The notes under the pieces: generated by a model
What the model was told of the DNA's origin: nothing
Database searches by the model: none
What the model saw: only the letters and a program-made list of their open reading frames with translations
Source: JAGBWK01 sp964544595
GTDB taxonomy: Bacteria > Bacteroidota > Bacteroidia > Bacteroidales > Muribaculaceae
Length of the DNA: 64,000 bases
Assembly: GCA_964544595.1 (NCBI GenBank)
Contig: CAZJBM010000003.1
Location: 1-64,000 of the forward strand
Reading direction: 5' to 3'
Made by a program: the position numbers and the translations under genes
Shown here: in pieces, positions 22,790 through 30,165 of the stretch
Position numbering within the stretch: the first letter of the stretch is position 1
Layout: each line of letters begins with the position of its first letter

Positions 22790-24862
22790 TCAGAAATTGG
22801 CCGCTATCGCCCGGTTGCGGGCCGTGATGCTCGCTATGTGAAGGGCTATCGCTCGCGACATCAGTATATCGTCGTTGCAGCCGCGCCGGGCCGTGAAGCC
22901 CCCCGAAGGCGTCGTCTCGTAGCTCAGCAGCTCGTTTACGGCCAAGTCGCAGTGCTCTATGTAGCCGTTGTCCCTTACCAAAGCTATCAGATGATTTATT
23001 ATCAGCGACTTCGTGGCCCGGTTAGTGTGAAATCCCGCGTGAAGCGTGCCCCCATGGTCGCGGCGCAGGTATATGTGGCGGTAGTGGCGTTTCACCTGCG
23101 AGAGTATGTAGAGCGACGGGTCGTCGGCGTCGGCGCTCTGTTCCAGTGAGTTGCTTTCAAATACCAGGAGAGCGTCGTTGTAAAATCGGGCTACCCGCGC
23201 CGCCGTCCATGCCAGTCGGTCGTGGTAGTCGTGCCCTCGCCATTGGGCTGCAACCTCGGGAGTCTCCCCGTCGTTTCCCCCCTGCGTGTCTATCACCGAG
23301 ATCACCGACCAGTCGCTATCCTCGCTTCTACCCCCTATGTCTACGGCTGCGACGTAGCGGTTGCAGTCTATCATCGGGTTTCCGGTCGACTCAGGCATCT
23401 TCCATATCGACATCGCCCCCTGCCCAGCCGTGAGGCGTATCCCCTGCAGCGAGTCGGGCCCTACACTGTCGTTGCCTGTTATCTCCCCGGTGAATATCGG
23501 GTCGTGGCAGCCGCTCCTTAGCCGCTCGCATTGATCCACTCCGAAGACCGCGCGGTCTGTGTACGTGAACGCCTCCTCCGGTGTTGTCGGATATTCAGCC
23601 AACATATGTTCCAGCGAGGGGTATTCGAGCCGCTTCGCGTGAAACCACGCTATCGCCTCTAAGGTGCAGCCATGGTCGGACCATAGCTTCCGCTCGTAGT
23701 CGTCCATCTCGTCCCATAGCTCTGACGCCGACTCCTGGTCGAGATCCCCCGCTCTGTATAGGTCGATTTCATGCCAAGGCACGAATACAGGTGTCTTGTC
23801 GCTTTCGCCGCGGTCGGCCCTAAGCCATTCACGGTGAAAGAAATTGCCCGCCCCGTTGGCAGTGCTTTCAAGCACTATGAGCGTCAGCGGGTGCTGGAGT
23901 ATCGACCCGCAGATAGCCCTGATGAAGTTTTCGGGCGACGACTGCTCGGAGTCGCGCCAGAACGCCACCTCGCTCAGGTGCGCCATGGCGTAGTCGCCCC
24001 CCCTTATGGCGTCCTGACTCTCCGACGACCCTACCGTTATCGTGCATCCTCGCGCCGGTATGAGGCGGGTGTTGCGCGACCCCTCGAAAGGTATCAGTTT
24101 CGGCTCCGACGCGCCTTTGCCGCCGTTCGAAGCCGCTTCGGCGTCAGGTTGCCACAGCTCGGCCGGATACCGCTCGATAAGCCGCGAATACATTCCGCGG
24201 ATTGTCGACGCCGTGTCCTTCACCTGCGCGCAGATAAGCGAATTCCAGTTTGTGGCCAGGCACGTCTGTATCCAAGCCATATAGTACATCACTAATGTCG
24301 ACCCTCCCCATTGGCGGGCCTTCAGCAATATCAGTCTTATAGGTTTATTTGAGCGGCGACGCTCCTCTATGATGCTGAGCACTCGGCGCTGCGGGCGGTT
24401 GAGCCTGAGCGGTATTATGCGCCCCGACTCCTTGTCGCGGATAGTGCCGCACGTCGCTGCCCAGTATTCAAAGTCGTGGCGGCAGCGGAGCTTGGCCCAC
24501 TCCTCCGATGATAGGCTCAGATACTTCTCGGCGACGGTCTTTTTACGCTTACGGCGCTTTTGGGCGCTTTTCGTCGCCGTCTTCCCCTCGGCTTTTACCG
24601 CTATTCTCTTCACTCTGGCGGCCTTTGGAGCCGCCGGGGCCGTTTTCGGCTTCCTGCGCTTGGCGCGCCTCTTCGGCTCGTCGAGTTCGGCTATCGATAT
24701 TGGCACGTATTGCACCTCCGGGTCATAATCCCGGCCATCCCCCTTTCGCTCAACCCTAACCCTCGGCCCGCAGCATCCTTTCCCCGCGATCGGGTCGTAG
24801 CTCAGGGTGCGCGACTTGTTTCGGCGTTTGTTCTCGCGGAGTATTTCAGTTGGTATTGCCAT
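22790..24862 (-). CDS. Phage terminase large subunit
   Basis: The 690-residue packaging motor is complete. The ATPase has a TerL-type Walker A (LLKARQWGGSTL), a Walker B-like segment (AHLSEVAFW) and the coupling motif ESTANGAGNFFHREW. The RNase H-like nuclease shows AAVDIGGRSEDSDW with Asp, LLVFESNSLE and a final NDDILMSRA. An N-terminal extension of about 130 residues, rich in Lys/Arg, precedes the ATPase. The start is ATG 24862 (MAIPTEILRENKR), with TACTTTTG on the minus strand at 24888-24881 as a possible -7 element just upstream. No portal, capsid or small terminase gene is visible next to it, so this is a packaging/lysis fragment of a prophage or a domesticated module. The frame is intact. 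Confidence 0.9.
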   Translation of the reverse strand: MAIPTEILRENKRRNKSRTLSYDPIAGKGCCGPRVRVERKGDGRDYDPEVQYVPISIAELDEPKRRAKRRKPKTAPAAPKAARVKRIAVKAEGKTATKSAQKRRKRKKTVAEKYLSLSSEEWAKLRCRHDFEYWAATCGTIRDKESGRIIPLRLNRPQRRVLSIIEERRRSNKPIRLILLKARQWGGSTLVMYYMAWIQTCLATNWNSLICAQVKDTASTIRGMYSRLIERYPAELWQPDAEAASNGGKGASEPKLIPFEGSRNTRLIPARGCTITVGSSESQDAIRGGDYAMAHLSEVAFWRDSEQSSPENFIRAICGSILQHPLTLIVLESTANGAGNFFHREWLRADRGESDKTPVFVPWHEIDLYRAGDLDQESASELWDEMDDYERKLWSDHGCTLEAIAWFHAKRLEYPSLEHMLAEYPTTPEEAFTYTDRAVFGVDQCERLRSGCHDPIFTGEITGNDSVGPDSLQGIRLTAGQGAMSIWKMPESTGNPMIDCNRYVAAVDIGGRSEDSDWSVISVIDTQGGNDGETPEVAAQWRGHDYHDRLAWTAARVARFYNDALLVFESNSLEQSADADDPSLYILSQVKRHYRHIYLRRDHGGTLHAGFHTNRATKSLIINHLIALVRDNGYIEHCDLAVNELLSYETTPSGGFTARRGCNDDILMSRAIALHIASITARNRAIAANF

Positions 24863-24951
24863 AAAAATCTGATTTTTTGGCAAAAGTAAAGTATCTTTCT
24901 CCCCGTTTCTGGTGAAAAAGATACTTTTGAATCCTCCGAGAGGTGATATTT

Positions 24952-25485
24952 TTAGAAATTGTAGGCCACGCCGAAGCTTACATTGGTCGGATTCACGCCG
25001 AATCCCGTGCTCGACGAGCCGCTCATGTGTGTGAACGAGAAGAGGTCCATCTTAGCCAGTACCTGCCAGTTGGCTCCCAGCATGTAAGAGACTCCTGGGC
25101 GCAGCGCGATCTGCACTCCGTTGCCGTCGCCCGACTCCCCGTCGATGTCCACGTTCAGATAGTTGTAGTAGAGACCCGCCTCCGCGAATACCTTAAGCCC
25201 TTCTACGCTCTCAGGCTCGAAAAAATTGTAGCGCACGTATGGGCCGAGGAGTATTTCGTTGGTCGAAACAAGCCCCTGGTCACCGTATGTGTAGGCAAAC
25301 TCGATTCCGGCCGACACCTTCTCGTTGAAGTTGTAGCCCACGGTCGGAGCGAACGTGAATGTCGTGTAGCGGTCGATGTTGCTCTTCTTTTGCGTGGCCA
25401 CGCCCATCGTGCCGCCTACGAATACCTGGGCGTTCGCTGCCACTGCCGCCAGAGCCAGCATGGCTGTGATGATAGTTTTCTTCAT
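24952..25485 (-). CDS. Small outer membrane beta-barrel protein
   Basis: A 177-residue protein with a Sec signal peptide (MKKTIITAMLALAAVAANAQ). The mature part alternates hydrophobic and polar residues in about eight strands and ends with Phe (VSFGVAYNF), the classic last-strand signal for BAM insertion. This is the OmpX/OmpW-size porin-like family common in Bacteroidetes (VGYNFNEKVSAGIEFAYTYG, GLKVFAEAGLYYNYLN). Function unknown. A possible -7 element TATATTCG lies at 25582-25575 on the minus strand, but no clear -33 box. Confidence 0.82.
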   Translation of the reverse strand: MKKTIITAMLALAAVAANAQVFVGGTMGVATQKKSNIDRYTTFTFAPTVGYNFNEKVSAGIEFAYTYGDQGLVSTNEILLGPYVRYNFFEPESVEGLKVFAEAGLYYNYLNVDIDGESGDGNGVQIALRPGVSYMLGANWQVLAKMDLFSFTHMSGSSSTGFGVNPTNVSFGVAYNF

Positions 25486-25604
25486 GATTCTGTTTATATG
25501 AATGATTTGGGTTAGATAAGTGATTTTTCGTGACTTACTTGCCTGATTAGGTTTGCTTTCCTGTCAGCCTGCCGCGAATATACGCATTTTTCCCCTAACC
25601 CCTA

Positions 25605-25645
25605 AGAGCCTGTCCCATAAAATCTGTTTTTATGGGACAGGCTCT
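25605..25645. repeat. Long perfect hairpin (AGAGCCTGTCCCATAAAA)
   Basis: Eighteen bases (25605-25622) pair perfectly with 25628-25645 around a five-base loop. It is longer than a normal terminator and could be a terminator, a solo palindromic element or a transposon end. Confidence 0.7.
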
Positions 25646-25684
25646 AAATTTTCCCCTCGCTGATTATTCCGTAACGAAGACAGA

Positions 25685-25754
25685 CCGGGGTTCCGTTGGA
25701 ACTCCGGCCTGAGTCATTCAGGTGGCGGCGCGTGCATTGCGCTTCCGCGCCGCC
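25685..25754. other. Three consecutive hairpins between thioredoxin and barrel genes
   Basis: Stems at 25685-25694/25698-25707 (10 bp), 25708-25712/25718-25722 (5 bp) and 25724-25732/25746-25754 (9 bp, very GC-rich) follow one another without gaps. On the minus strand they lie directly after the thioredoxin stop. This may be a structured 3' UTR, a terminator array or a small RNA. Confidence 0.5.
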
Positions 25755-25783
25755 GCGATATATAATATGTAAGTGATGTCTTT

Positions 25784-26086
25784 TTAGACGAAGCGGTCTA
25801 TCATATCTTTCAGCTCTGAGAGCGGCTTCTCTCCGCTGTCGCGCCATGCTTCCTGTCCATCCTCGAAGAGTATCCAGGTAGGATAGGAGTGTACATGATA
25901 TTTCTCCATGATCTCTTTGTTTTGGTCGCCCTCGATTTGGATTATGTGAGCGCGGTCGCCTACTTCAGCTTTCAGTTTTGCCACGATCGGCATCATTCGC
26001 TGGCAGTGGGGGCACCAGTCTGCATAAAATTCCACGAGGGTTGGGCGGGTCGTGTCGGCCAGAGCGGTAGTGAGTTGTGTGTTCAT
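25784..26086 (-). CDS. Thioredoxin-like protein (WCPHC)
   Basis: A 100-residue single-domain thioredoxin fold protein. The active site is WCPHC (24-28), with HSYPTWILFEDG carrying the cis-Pro loop. The CPHC dipeptide is seen in DsbA-like and Bacteroidetes thioredoxin variants rather than in housekeeping thioredoxin (CGPC). There is no signal peptide, so it is cytoplasmic. It follows the canonical thioredoxin gene by 87 bases on the same strand; the pair are diverged paralogues and may be co-expressed. Confidence 0.88.
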   Translation of the reverse strand: MNTQLTTALADTTRPTLVEFYADWCPHCQRMMPIVAKLKAEVGDRAHIIQIEGDQNKEIMEKYHVHSYPTWILFEDGQEAWRDSGEKPLSELKDMIDRFV

Positions 26087-26173
26087 ATTGTTAATTAAGA
26101 TTTTTCGGGTTTATAGTTTATAAAGGTTTTATAGTGTGGTGTGTGTTTTTCTGTCGTCTGCCTCTGCCCGGCG

Positions 26174-26521
26174 TTAATCGGTCACTTTCGCGTCGGGATT
26201 GTTGAAGGTCTCGTCGCTCTTGGTCGGGATATGCTCGTAGAGTTTCTTTTCGAGGTAATCTTCGGTCTTGAGTCCGGCTTCGCGCCATACCGCCGCGCCG
26301 TTCTTGAAAATCATCAGCGTCGGCACCGACATTACCTTGTACTGGGCCGCGAGTTCCTGATTACGGTCGATATCGACTTTCACTATCGTCACCTTGTCGC
26401 CCATTTTGGCCTTGAGTTGCTCGAGAATCGGGGCCTGCATCTTGCAGGGGCCGCACCATGTGGCGAAGAAGTCAACCAGTGTAGGCTTGTCTGAATTGAT
26501 TATTTGATTGAAGTCGTTCAT
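26174..26521 (-). CDS. trxA: Thioredoxin
   Basis: A 115-residue canonical thioredoxin. WCGPC lies at 22-26, with DFFATWCGPCKMQAP before it and MSVPTLMIFKNG with the cis-Pro. It reduces protein disulfides in the cytoplasm using thioredoxin reductase. About 12 extra residues at the C-terminus (PTKSDETFNNPDAKVTD) go beyond the domain. The gene is divergent from dapA across a 170-base region that holds the promoters of both. Confidence 0.94.
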   Translation of the reverse strand: MNDFNQIINSDKPTLVDFFATWCGPCKMQAPILEQLKAKMGDKVTIVKVDIDRNQELAAQYKVMSVPTLMIFKNGAAVWREAGLKTEDYLEKKLYEHIPTKSDETFNNPDAKVTD

Positions 26522-26627
26522 AGCTGTATATGTTTTATTATTTGTTTTTATCGTTGTTCATTTCATCGTTTTGTACTATTATAACAACCCCCGCTCCGAA
26601 TGGTTCATCCCTTTTTGCGGCGTTTTT

Positions 26628-26658
26628 TTCGCGTTTTTATTTTATTTCATTAAATTCG
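26628..26658 (+). promoter_or_regulatory. Candidate promoter of dapA
   Basis: TTCG (26628-26631), 19 nt, TAAATTCG (26651-26658). Both boxes differ from the consensus by one base, but the spacing is exact. The ATG is 33 bases further. Confidence 0.4.
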
Positions 26659-26691
26659 CGAAAGCAAAACCAAGCTAACCCTATTAAGTGT

Positions 26692-27591
26692 ATGGCTCAT
26701 ATAAATCTGAGCGGAATGGGTGTCGCCTTAATTACACCCTTCAAGGCCGACAAGTCAATCGACTTCGACGCTCTCGCCCGGCTCATCGACTACCAGATCA
26801 GTAACTCGGTCGACTATATCGTCGCCCTTGGCACTACCGCCGAGACCCCGACCCTCAGCGCCGATGAGCGTCGGATGGTGAGAGACTTCGTCGTCGAGCG
26901 GGTCGCCGGCCGCGTGCCGCTGGTGCTCGGCATGGGTGGTAACTGCACCTCCGCCGTCATCGACGAGATTCGTTCCGTCGACCTCTCCGGCTTCTGCGCC
27001 ATCCTGTCGGTGGTGCCCTTCTACAACAAGCCTTCCCAGGAGGGTATCTATCAGCATTTCGCGGCGATAGCCCACGCCTCGCCTCTCCCCCTCCTCCTAT
27101 ACAACGTTCCGGGGCGCACCGGCACCAACATGAGCCCTGAGACCACTCTCCGCCTGGCCGCTGATTTCGACAACATTATCGGCATCAAAGAGGCTTCGGG
27201 CAACATCCAGCAAATGGACGAGATTATCAAAAACAAGCCCGATGACTTTATGGTCATCTCTGGCGACGACGGCATTACCTACCCGCTCCTTATGCTCGGA
27301 GCCGTCGGCGTCATCTCTGTGATAGGCAACGCTTTCCCCCGCGAGTTCTCGCGAATGGTGCGCCTTGCACGCCGGGGCGATTACTGCCAGGCCCTGATGA
27401 TACATCACCGCTTCACCGAGCTGTTCAAGCTGCTGTTTAAAGACGGCAACCCCGCCGGTGTCAAATGCGCCCTCCACGAGATGGGCATGATCGAAAATGA
27501 GCTGCGACTCCCCCTCGTCCCGACCCGCGTCACTACCTATCGCGAGATCCGCGACGCCCTCCGCCAGCTCGACGCCGTCCTCTCCGAATGA
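26692..27591 (+). CDS. dapA: 4-hydroxy-tetrahydrodipicolinate synthase
   Basis: The 299-residue TIM-barrel enzyme condenses pyruvate with aspartate semialdehyde, the first step of the diaminopimelate/lysine branch. Schiff-base Lys166 lies in GIKEASGN and the proton-relay Tyr137 in LLYNVPGRTGTN; GTTAETPTLS binds the carboxylate. The start is ATG 26692 (MAHINLSGMGVALITPF); upstream codons in the open frame are hydrophobic and non-homologous. ilvE follows after 89 bases with its own promoter. Confidence 0.96.
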   Translation: MAHINLSGMGVALITPFKADKSIDFDALARLIDYQISNSVDYIVALGTTAETPTLSADERRMVRDFVVERVAGRVPLVLGMGGNCTSAVIDEIRSVDLSGFCAILSVVPFYNKPSQEGIYQHFAAIAHASPLPLLLYNVPGRTGTNMSPETTLRLAADFDNIIGIKEASGNIQQMDEIIKNKPDDFMVISGDDGITYPLLMLGAVGVISVIGNAFPREFSRMVRLARRGDYCQALMIHHRFTELFKLLFKDGNPAGVKCALHEMGMIENELRLPLVPTRVTTYREIRDALRQLDAVLSE

Positions 27592-27596
27592 TTTTT

Positions 27597-27627
27597 TTTG
27601 ATATTTCCGCGTAAAAGTTTAACTTTG
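27597..27627 (+). promoter_or_regulatory. Bacteroidetes-type promoter of ilvE
   Basis: TTTG (27597-27600), exactly 19 nt, TAACTTTG (27620-27627): a full consensus match. The leader to ATG 27681 is about 46 nt. Confidence 0.82.
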
Positions 27628-27680
27628 CGTAGCAAATAACATATAGGTTATCTATTCACCTCTTTAATACTACCTCGAAT

Positions 27681-28700
27681 ATGACTACCGAAATCGATTG
27701 GGCCAACCTCTCGTTTGGCTACATGAAGACCGACTACAACGTACGCTGCGAGTACAAAGACGGTAAATGGGGCGACATCCAGGTGTCCGACTCCGAATAT
27801 GTCAGCATCCACATGGCCGCTACTTGCCTCCACTATGGCCAGGAAATCTTTGAAGGCCTCAAAGCTTTCAGGGGCAAGGACGGCAAAGTGCGTATTTTCC
27901 GTCTCGAAGAGAACGCTAAGCGTATCGCTGAATCGGCTAAGGGGCTGCTTATGGCCCCCATCACTCCCGAATTGTTTAAGGAGATGGTGATAAAGGCAGT
28001 TCAGCTCAACGAGCGTTTCATCCCCCCCTACGGTTCGGGTGCCTCGCTCTACATTCGCCCTCTCGAAATCGGCATGACCGCTCAGGTAGGCGTTAAACCC
28101 GGTAAGGAATACCTCTTCCTCATCCTCGTCACTCCCGTTGGGCCTTACTTCAAGGAGGGTTTCCGCCCGACTAACATCTGCGTGATGCGCGAGTATGACC
28201 GCGTGGCTCCCAAAGGCACCGGCCGCTGGAAGGTGGGCGGTAACTATGCCGCGAGCCTCGGCGCCGGAGAGAAAGCCCACGCTCTCGGCTACTCGGCCGT
28301 GCTCTACCTCGACCCAAAGGAGAAGAAATATCTCGACGAGTGCGGCCCCGCCAACTTCTTCGCTATCAAGGACGGAAAGTATATCACTCCCGCCTCGGAG
28401 TCTATTCTCCCCTCTATCACCAACATGAGCCTTCAGCAGCTTGCCCGCGACATGGGCTTGGAGGTTGAGGCCCGCCACATTCCCCTCGAAGAGCTCGACA
28501 CCGTCAGCGAAGCGGCTGCCTGCGGCACTGCGGCTGTGGCCTCGCCTGTGGCCGAAGTCGACGACCTCGATACCGGTAAGAAATACATCATTTCTAAAGA
28601 CGGCAATCCCGGGCCTGTCACCACCAAGCTCTACAACACCCTCCGCGGTATTCAGCTTGGCGAAATTGAAGACATCCACGGTTGGAACACTGTGCTCTAA
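27681..28700 (+). CDS. ilvE: Branched-chain amino acid aminotransferase
   Basis: The 339-residue fold-type IV PLP enzyme interconverts Leu, Ile and Val with their 2-oxo acids. The PLP Lys is Lys184 in WKVGGNYAASLGAG; CHYGQEIFEGLKAF near the start and TVSEAAACGTAAVASPV near the end are typical of the long (eukaryote-like) BCAT branch used by Bacteroidetes. It has its own exact-consensus promoter. Length is normal for this branch. Confidence 0.96.
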   Translation: MTTEIDWANLSFGYMKTDYNVRCEYKDGKWGDIQVSDSEYVSIHMAATCLHYGQEIFEGLKAFRGKDGKVRIFRLEENAKRIAESAKGLLMAPITPELFKEMVIKAVQLNERFIPPYGSGASLYIRPLEIGMTAQVGVKPGKEYLFLILVTPVGPYFKEGFRPTNICVMREYDRVAPKGTGRWKVGGNYAASLGAGEKAHALGYSAVLYLDPKEKKYLDECGPANFFAIKDGKYITPASESILPSITNMSLQQLARDMGLEVEARHIPLEELDTVSEAAACGTAAVASPVAEVDDLDTGKKYIISKDGNPGPVTTKLYNTLRGIQLGEIEDIHGWNTVL

Positions 28701-28752
28701 GGCTCTCTTTCCTCTGCGCCGTCTTTAATTGCGCTCCTCCTCCGGAAACGAC

Positions 28753-28773
28753 GCTCTATGGAGCATCCTCCTG
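28753..28773 (+). repeat. Single fragment of the palindromic repeat family
   Basis: GCTCTATGGAGCATCCTCCTG matches, with few changes, the ends of repeat cluster 2 (near 22.1 and 22.29 kb). It lies between ilvE and the HD-domain gene. Confidence 0.55.
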
Positions 28774-28792
28774 TTCTCTTAAGAATCCAACT

Positions 28793-29329
28793 ATGGACTA
28801 TCAGAAGATTATTGATAAATATTATCCCGCGGGTTCGCGCCTGCGGGATATTTATATGAAGCATTGTCGCCAAGTGGCCGACCTCGCTCTCTGTATCGCC
28901 CGGGAGAAGCGTTTGCCGCTCGACCCTGATGAGGTTGAGGCCGCTGCCATGCTCCACGATATCGGTATATGCCTTACCGATGCTCCCGGCATCGACTGTC
29001 ATGGCACTGAGCCTTATCTGCGCCACGGGCAACTCGGCGGCGAGCTGCTAAGAAGCGAGGGTGTCCCCGAGGTTTTTGTCCGCGTGGCCATGCGTCACAC
29101 CGGGGCAGGGCTGACGGCTGACGATGTCGAGCGCTTCGCCCTCCCTCTTCCCCCGGGCGACTATATGCCGCAGACGCTGCTTGAGAAGCTTGTTTGCTAT
29201 GCCGACAAGTTTTACTCTAAGAGTGGCGATATGCAGCGTAAGTCGCTCGATCGCGTGCGCCGCTCTATGGAGAAATTCGGTGGCGACACGCTCGCCCGCT
29301 TCGAGGCTCTTCACGCTCTCTTCAGCTGA
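28793..29329 (+). CDS. HD-domain phosphohydrolase
   Basis: The 178-residue HD protein has His24 in MKHCRQVADLAL, the defining His55-Asp56 in AAMLHDIGIC, further His in CHGTEPYLRHGQLGG and the closing Asp in CYADKFYSK. This arrangement coordinates one or two metals and is found in small nucleotidase or phosphatase HD proteins of Bacteroidetes. Substrate unknown. The start is ATG 28793 (MDYQKIIDKYY). It ends 37 bases before the lipoprotein gene. Confidence 0.87.
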   Translation: MDYQKIIDKYYPAGSRLRDIYMKHCRQVADLALCIAREKRLPLDPDEVEAAAMLHDIGICLTDAPGIDCHGTEPYLRHGQLGGELLRSEGVPEVFVRVAMRHTGAGLTADDVERFALPLPPGDYMPQTLLEKLVCYADKFYSKSGDMQRKSLDRVRRSMEKFGGDTLARFEALHALFS

Positions 29330-29366
29330 TGATTTCTATTGTGAGTATTTATAATATATTTGAAAT

Positions 29367-30032
29367 ATGAAGAAAATCGTATTATCGGCCGCGGCTATTT
29401 TGGCGGCCACTCTTTTGACTACTTCTTGCGCTTCGATGGGCAATGCCGGAGCTTCTGCTTCTGCTTCTTCGACAAGCTCGTCGTCGTCTTCTTCTTCGGG
29501 AAGCGATGGCGGTCAGGGTCTTCTCGGCAGCCTGCTCGGCGGTTTGGTCGGCGAGGCTATTCCTTTGTCGGACCGCACTATTCAGGGCACATGGACTTAT
29601 GCGAGTCCTGAGTGCCGTTTTAAGTCGGAGAATGCTCTTGCCAGTGCCGGTGGTGCTGTGGCCGCGAGCACGATTGAGAATAAGCTTGCCGACATTTATG
29701 CTAAGGTTGGCATTAAGAAGGGTGTATGCTCGTTTACTTTTAATGAGGATAAGACTTGTGAGATTAAGTATGGAAGCAAAACTCTCAGCGGTACCTGGTC
29801 TCTCGATGCTAAGAATCGCGACCTTGTTATCAAGGCGGGGCTTCTGACTCTCAATGCTAAGGCTTATTATAGCGTTAAGGAGCTTACGTTGCTGTTTGAG
29901 GCTGATAAGATTCTTTCGGTGGTTAAGGTTCTTGGTTCGATTGCCGGGGGCGTTAGCTCTACTGTCGGCTCTCTCACCCAGATACTCGACAACTACGACG
30001 GCCTTCTCCTCGGCATGAATCTCGCTAAGTGA
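29367..30032 (+). CDS. DUF4923-like lipoprotein
   Basis: A 221-residue lipoprotein (LLTTSC, lipid Cys21). A Ser/Ala/Gly-rich linker of about 40 residues follows, then a compact beta domain with IQGTWTYASPECRFKSENALASAGG, CSFTFNEDKTCEIKYG and TLSGTWSLDAKNRDLVI. This is a lipocalin-like fold that I recall as DUF4923. It is expected in the periplasm, anchored to a membrane; role unknown. Codon use is less GC-rich than in its neighbours (many GCT, AAG and TTT). TATATTTG at 29355-29362 looks like a -7 element only four bases before the ATG, but no -33 box is seen. Confidence 0.78.
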   Translation: MKKIVLSAAAILAATLLTTSCASMGNAGASASASSTSSSSSSSSGSDGGQGLLGSLLGGLVGEAIPLSDRTIQGTWTYASPECRFKSENALASAGGAVAASTIENKLADIYAKVGIKKGVCSFTFNEDKTCEIKYGSKTLSGTWSLDAKNRDLVIKAGLLTLNAKAYYSVKELTLLFEADKILSVVKVLGSIAGGVSSTVGSLTQILDNYDGLLLGMNLAK

Positions 30033-30080
30033 TTTCTTTTGTGCTGAGGTCGCCTATTGACTTAACATATTCCTTATAAC

Positions 30081-30119
30081 CGGATCAGCCATTTGGTATC
30101 ACCCCATCTGGCTGATCCG
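30081..30119 (+). terminator. Intrinsic terminator after the DUF4923 gene
   Basis: An 11-bp perfect stem (30081-30091 with 30109-30119) closes a 17-base loop and is followed by TTTGTATTGTTTTC. It lies 48 bases after the stop. Confidence 0.8.
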
Positions 30120-30165
30120 TTTGTATTGTTTTCTTAGCTCACCCATTCCAACTTTAAGTTGTGTC

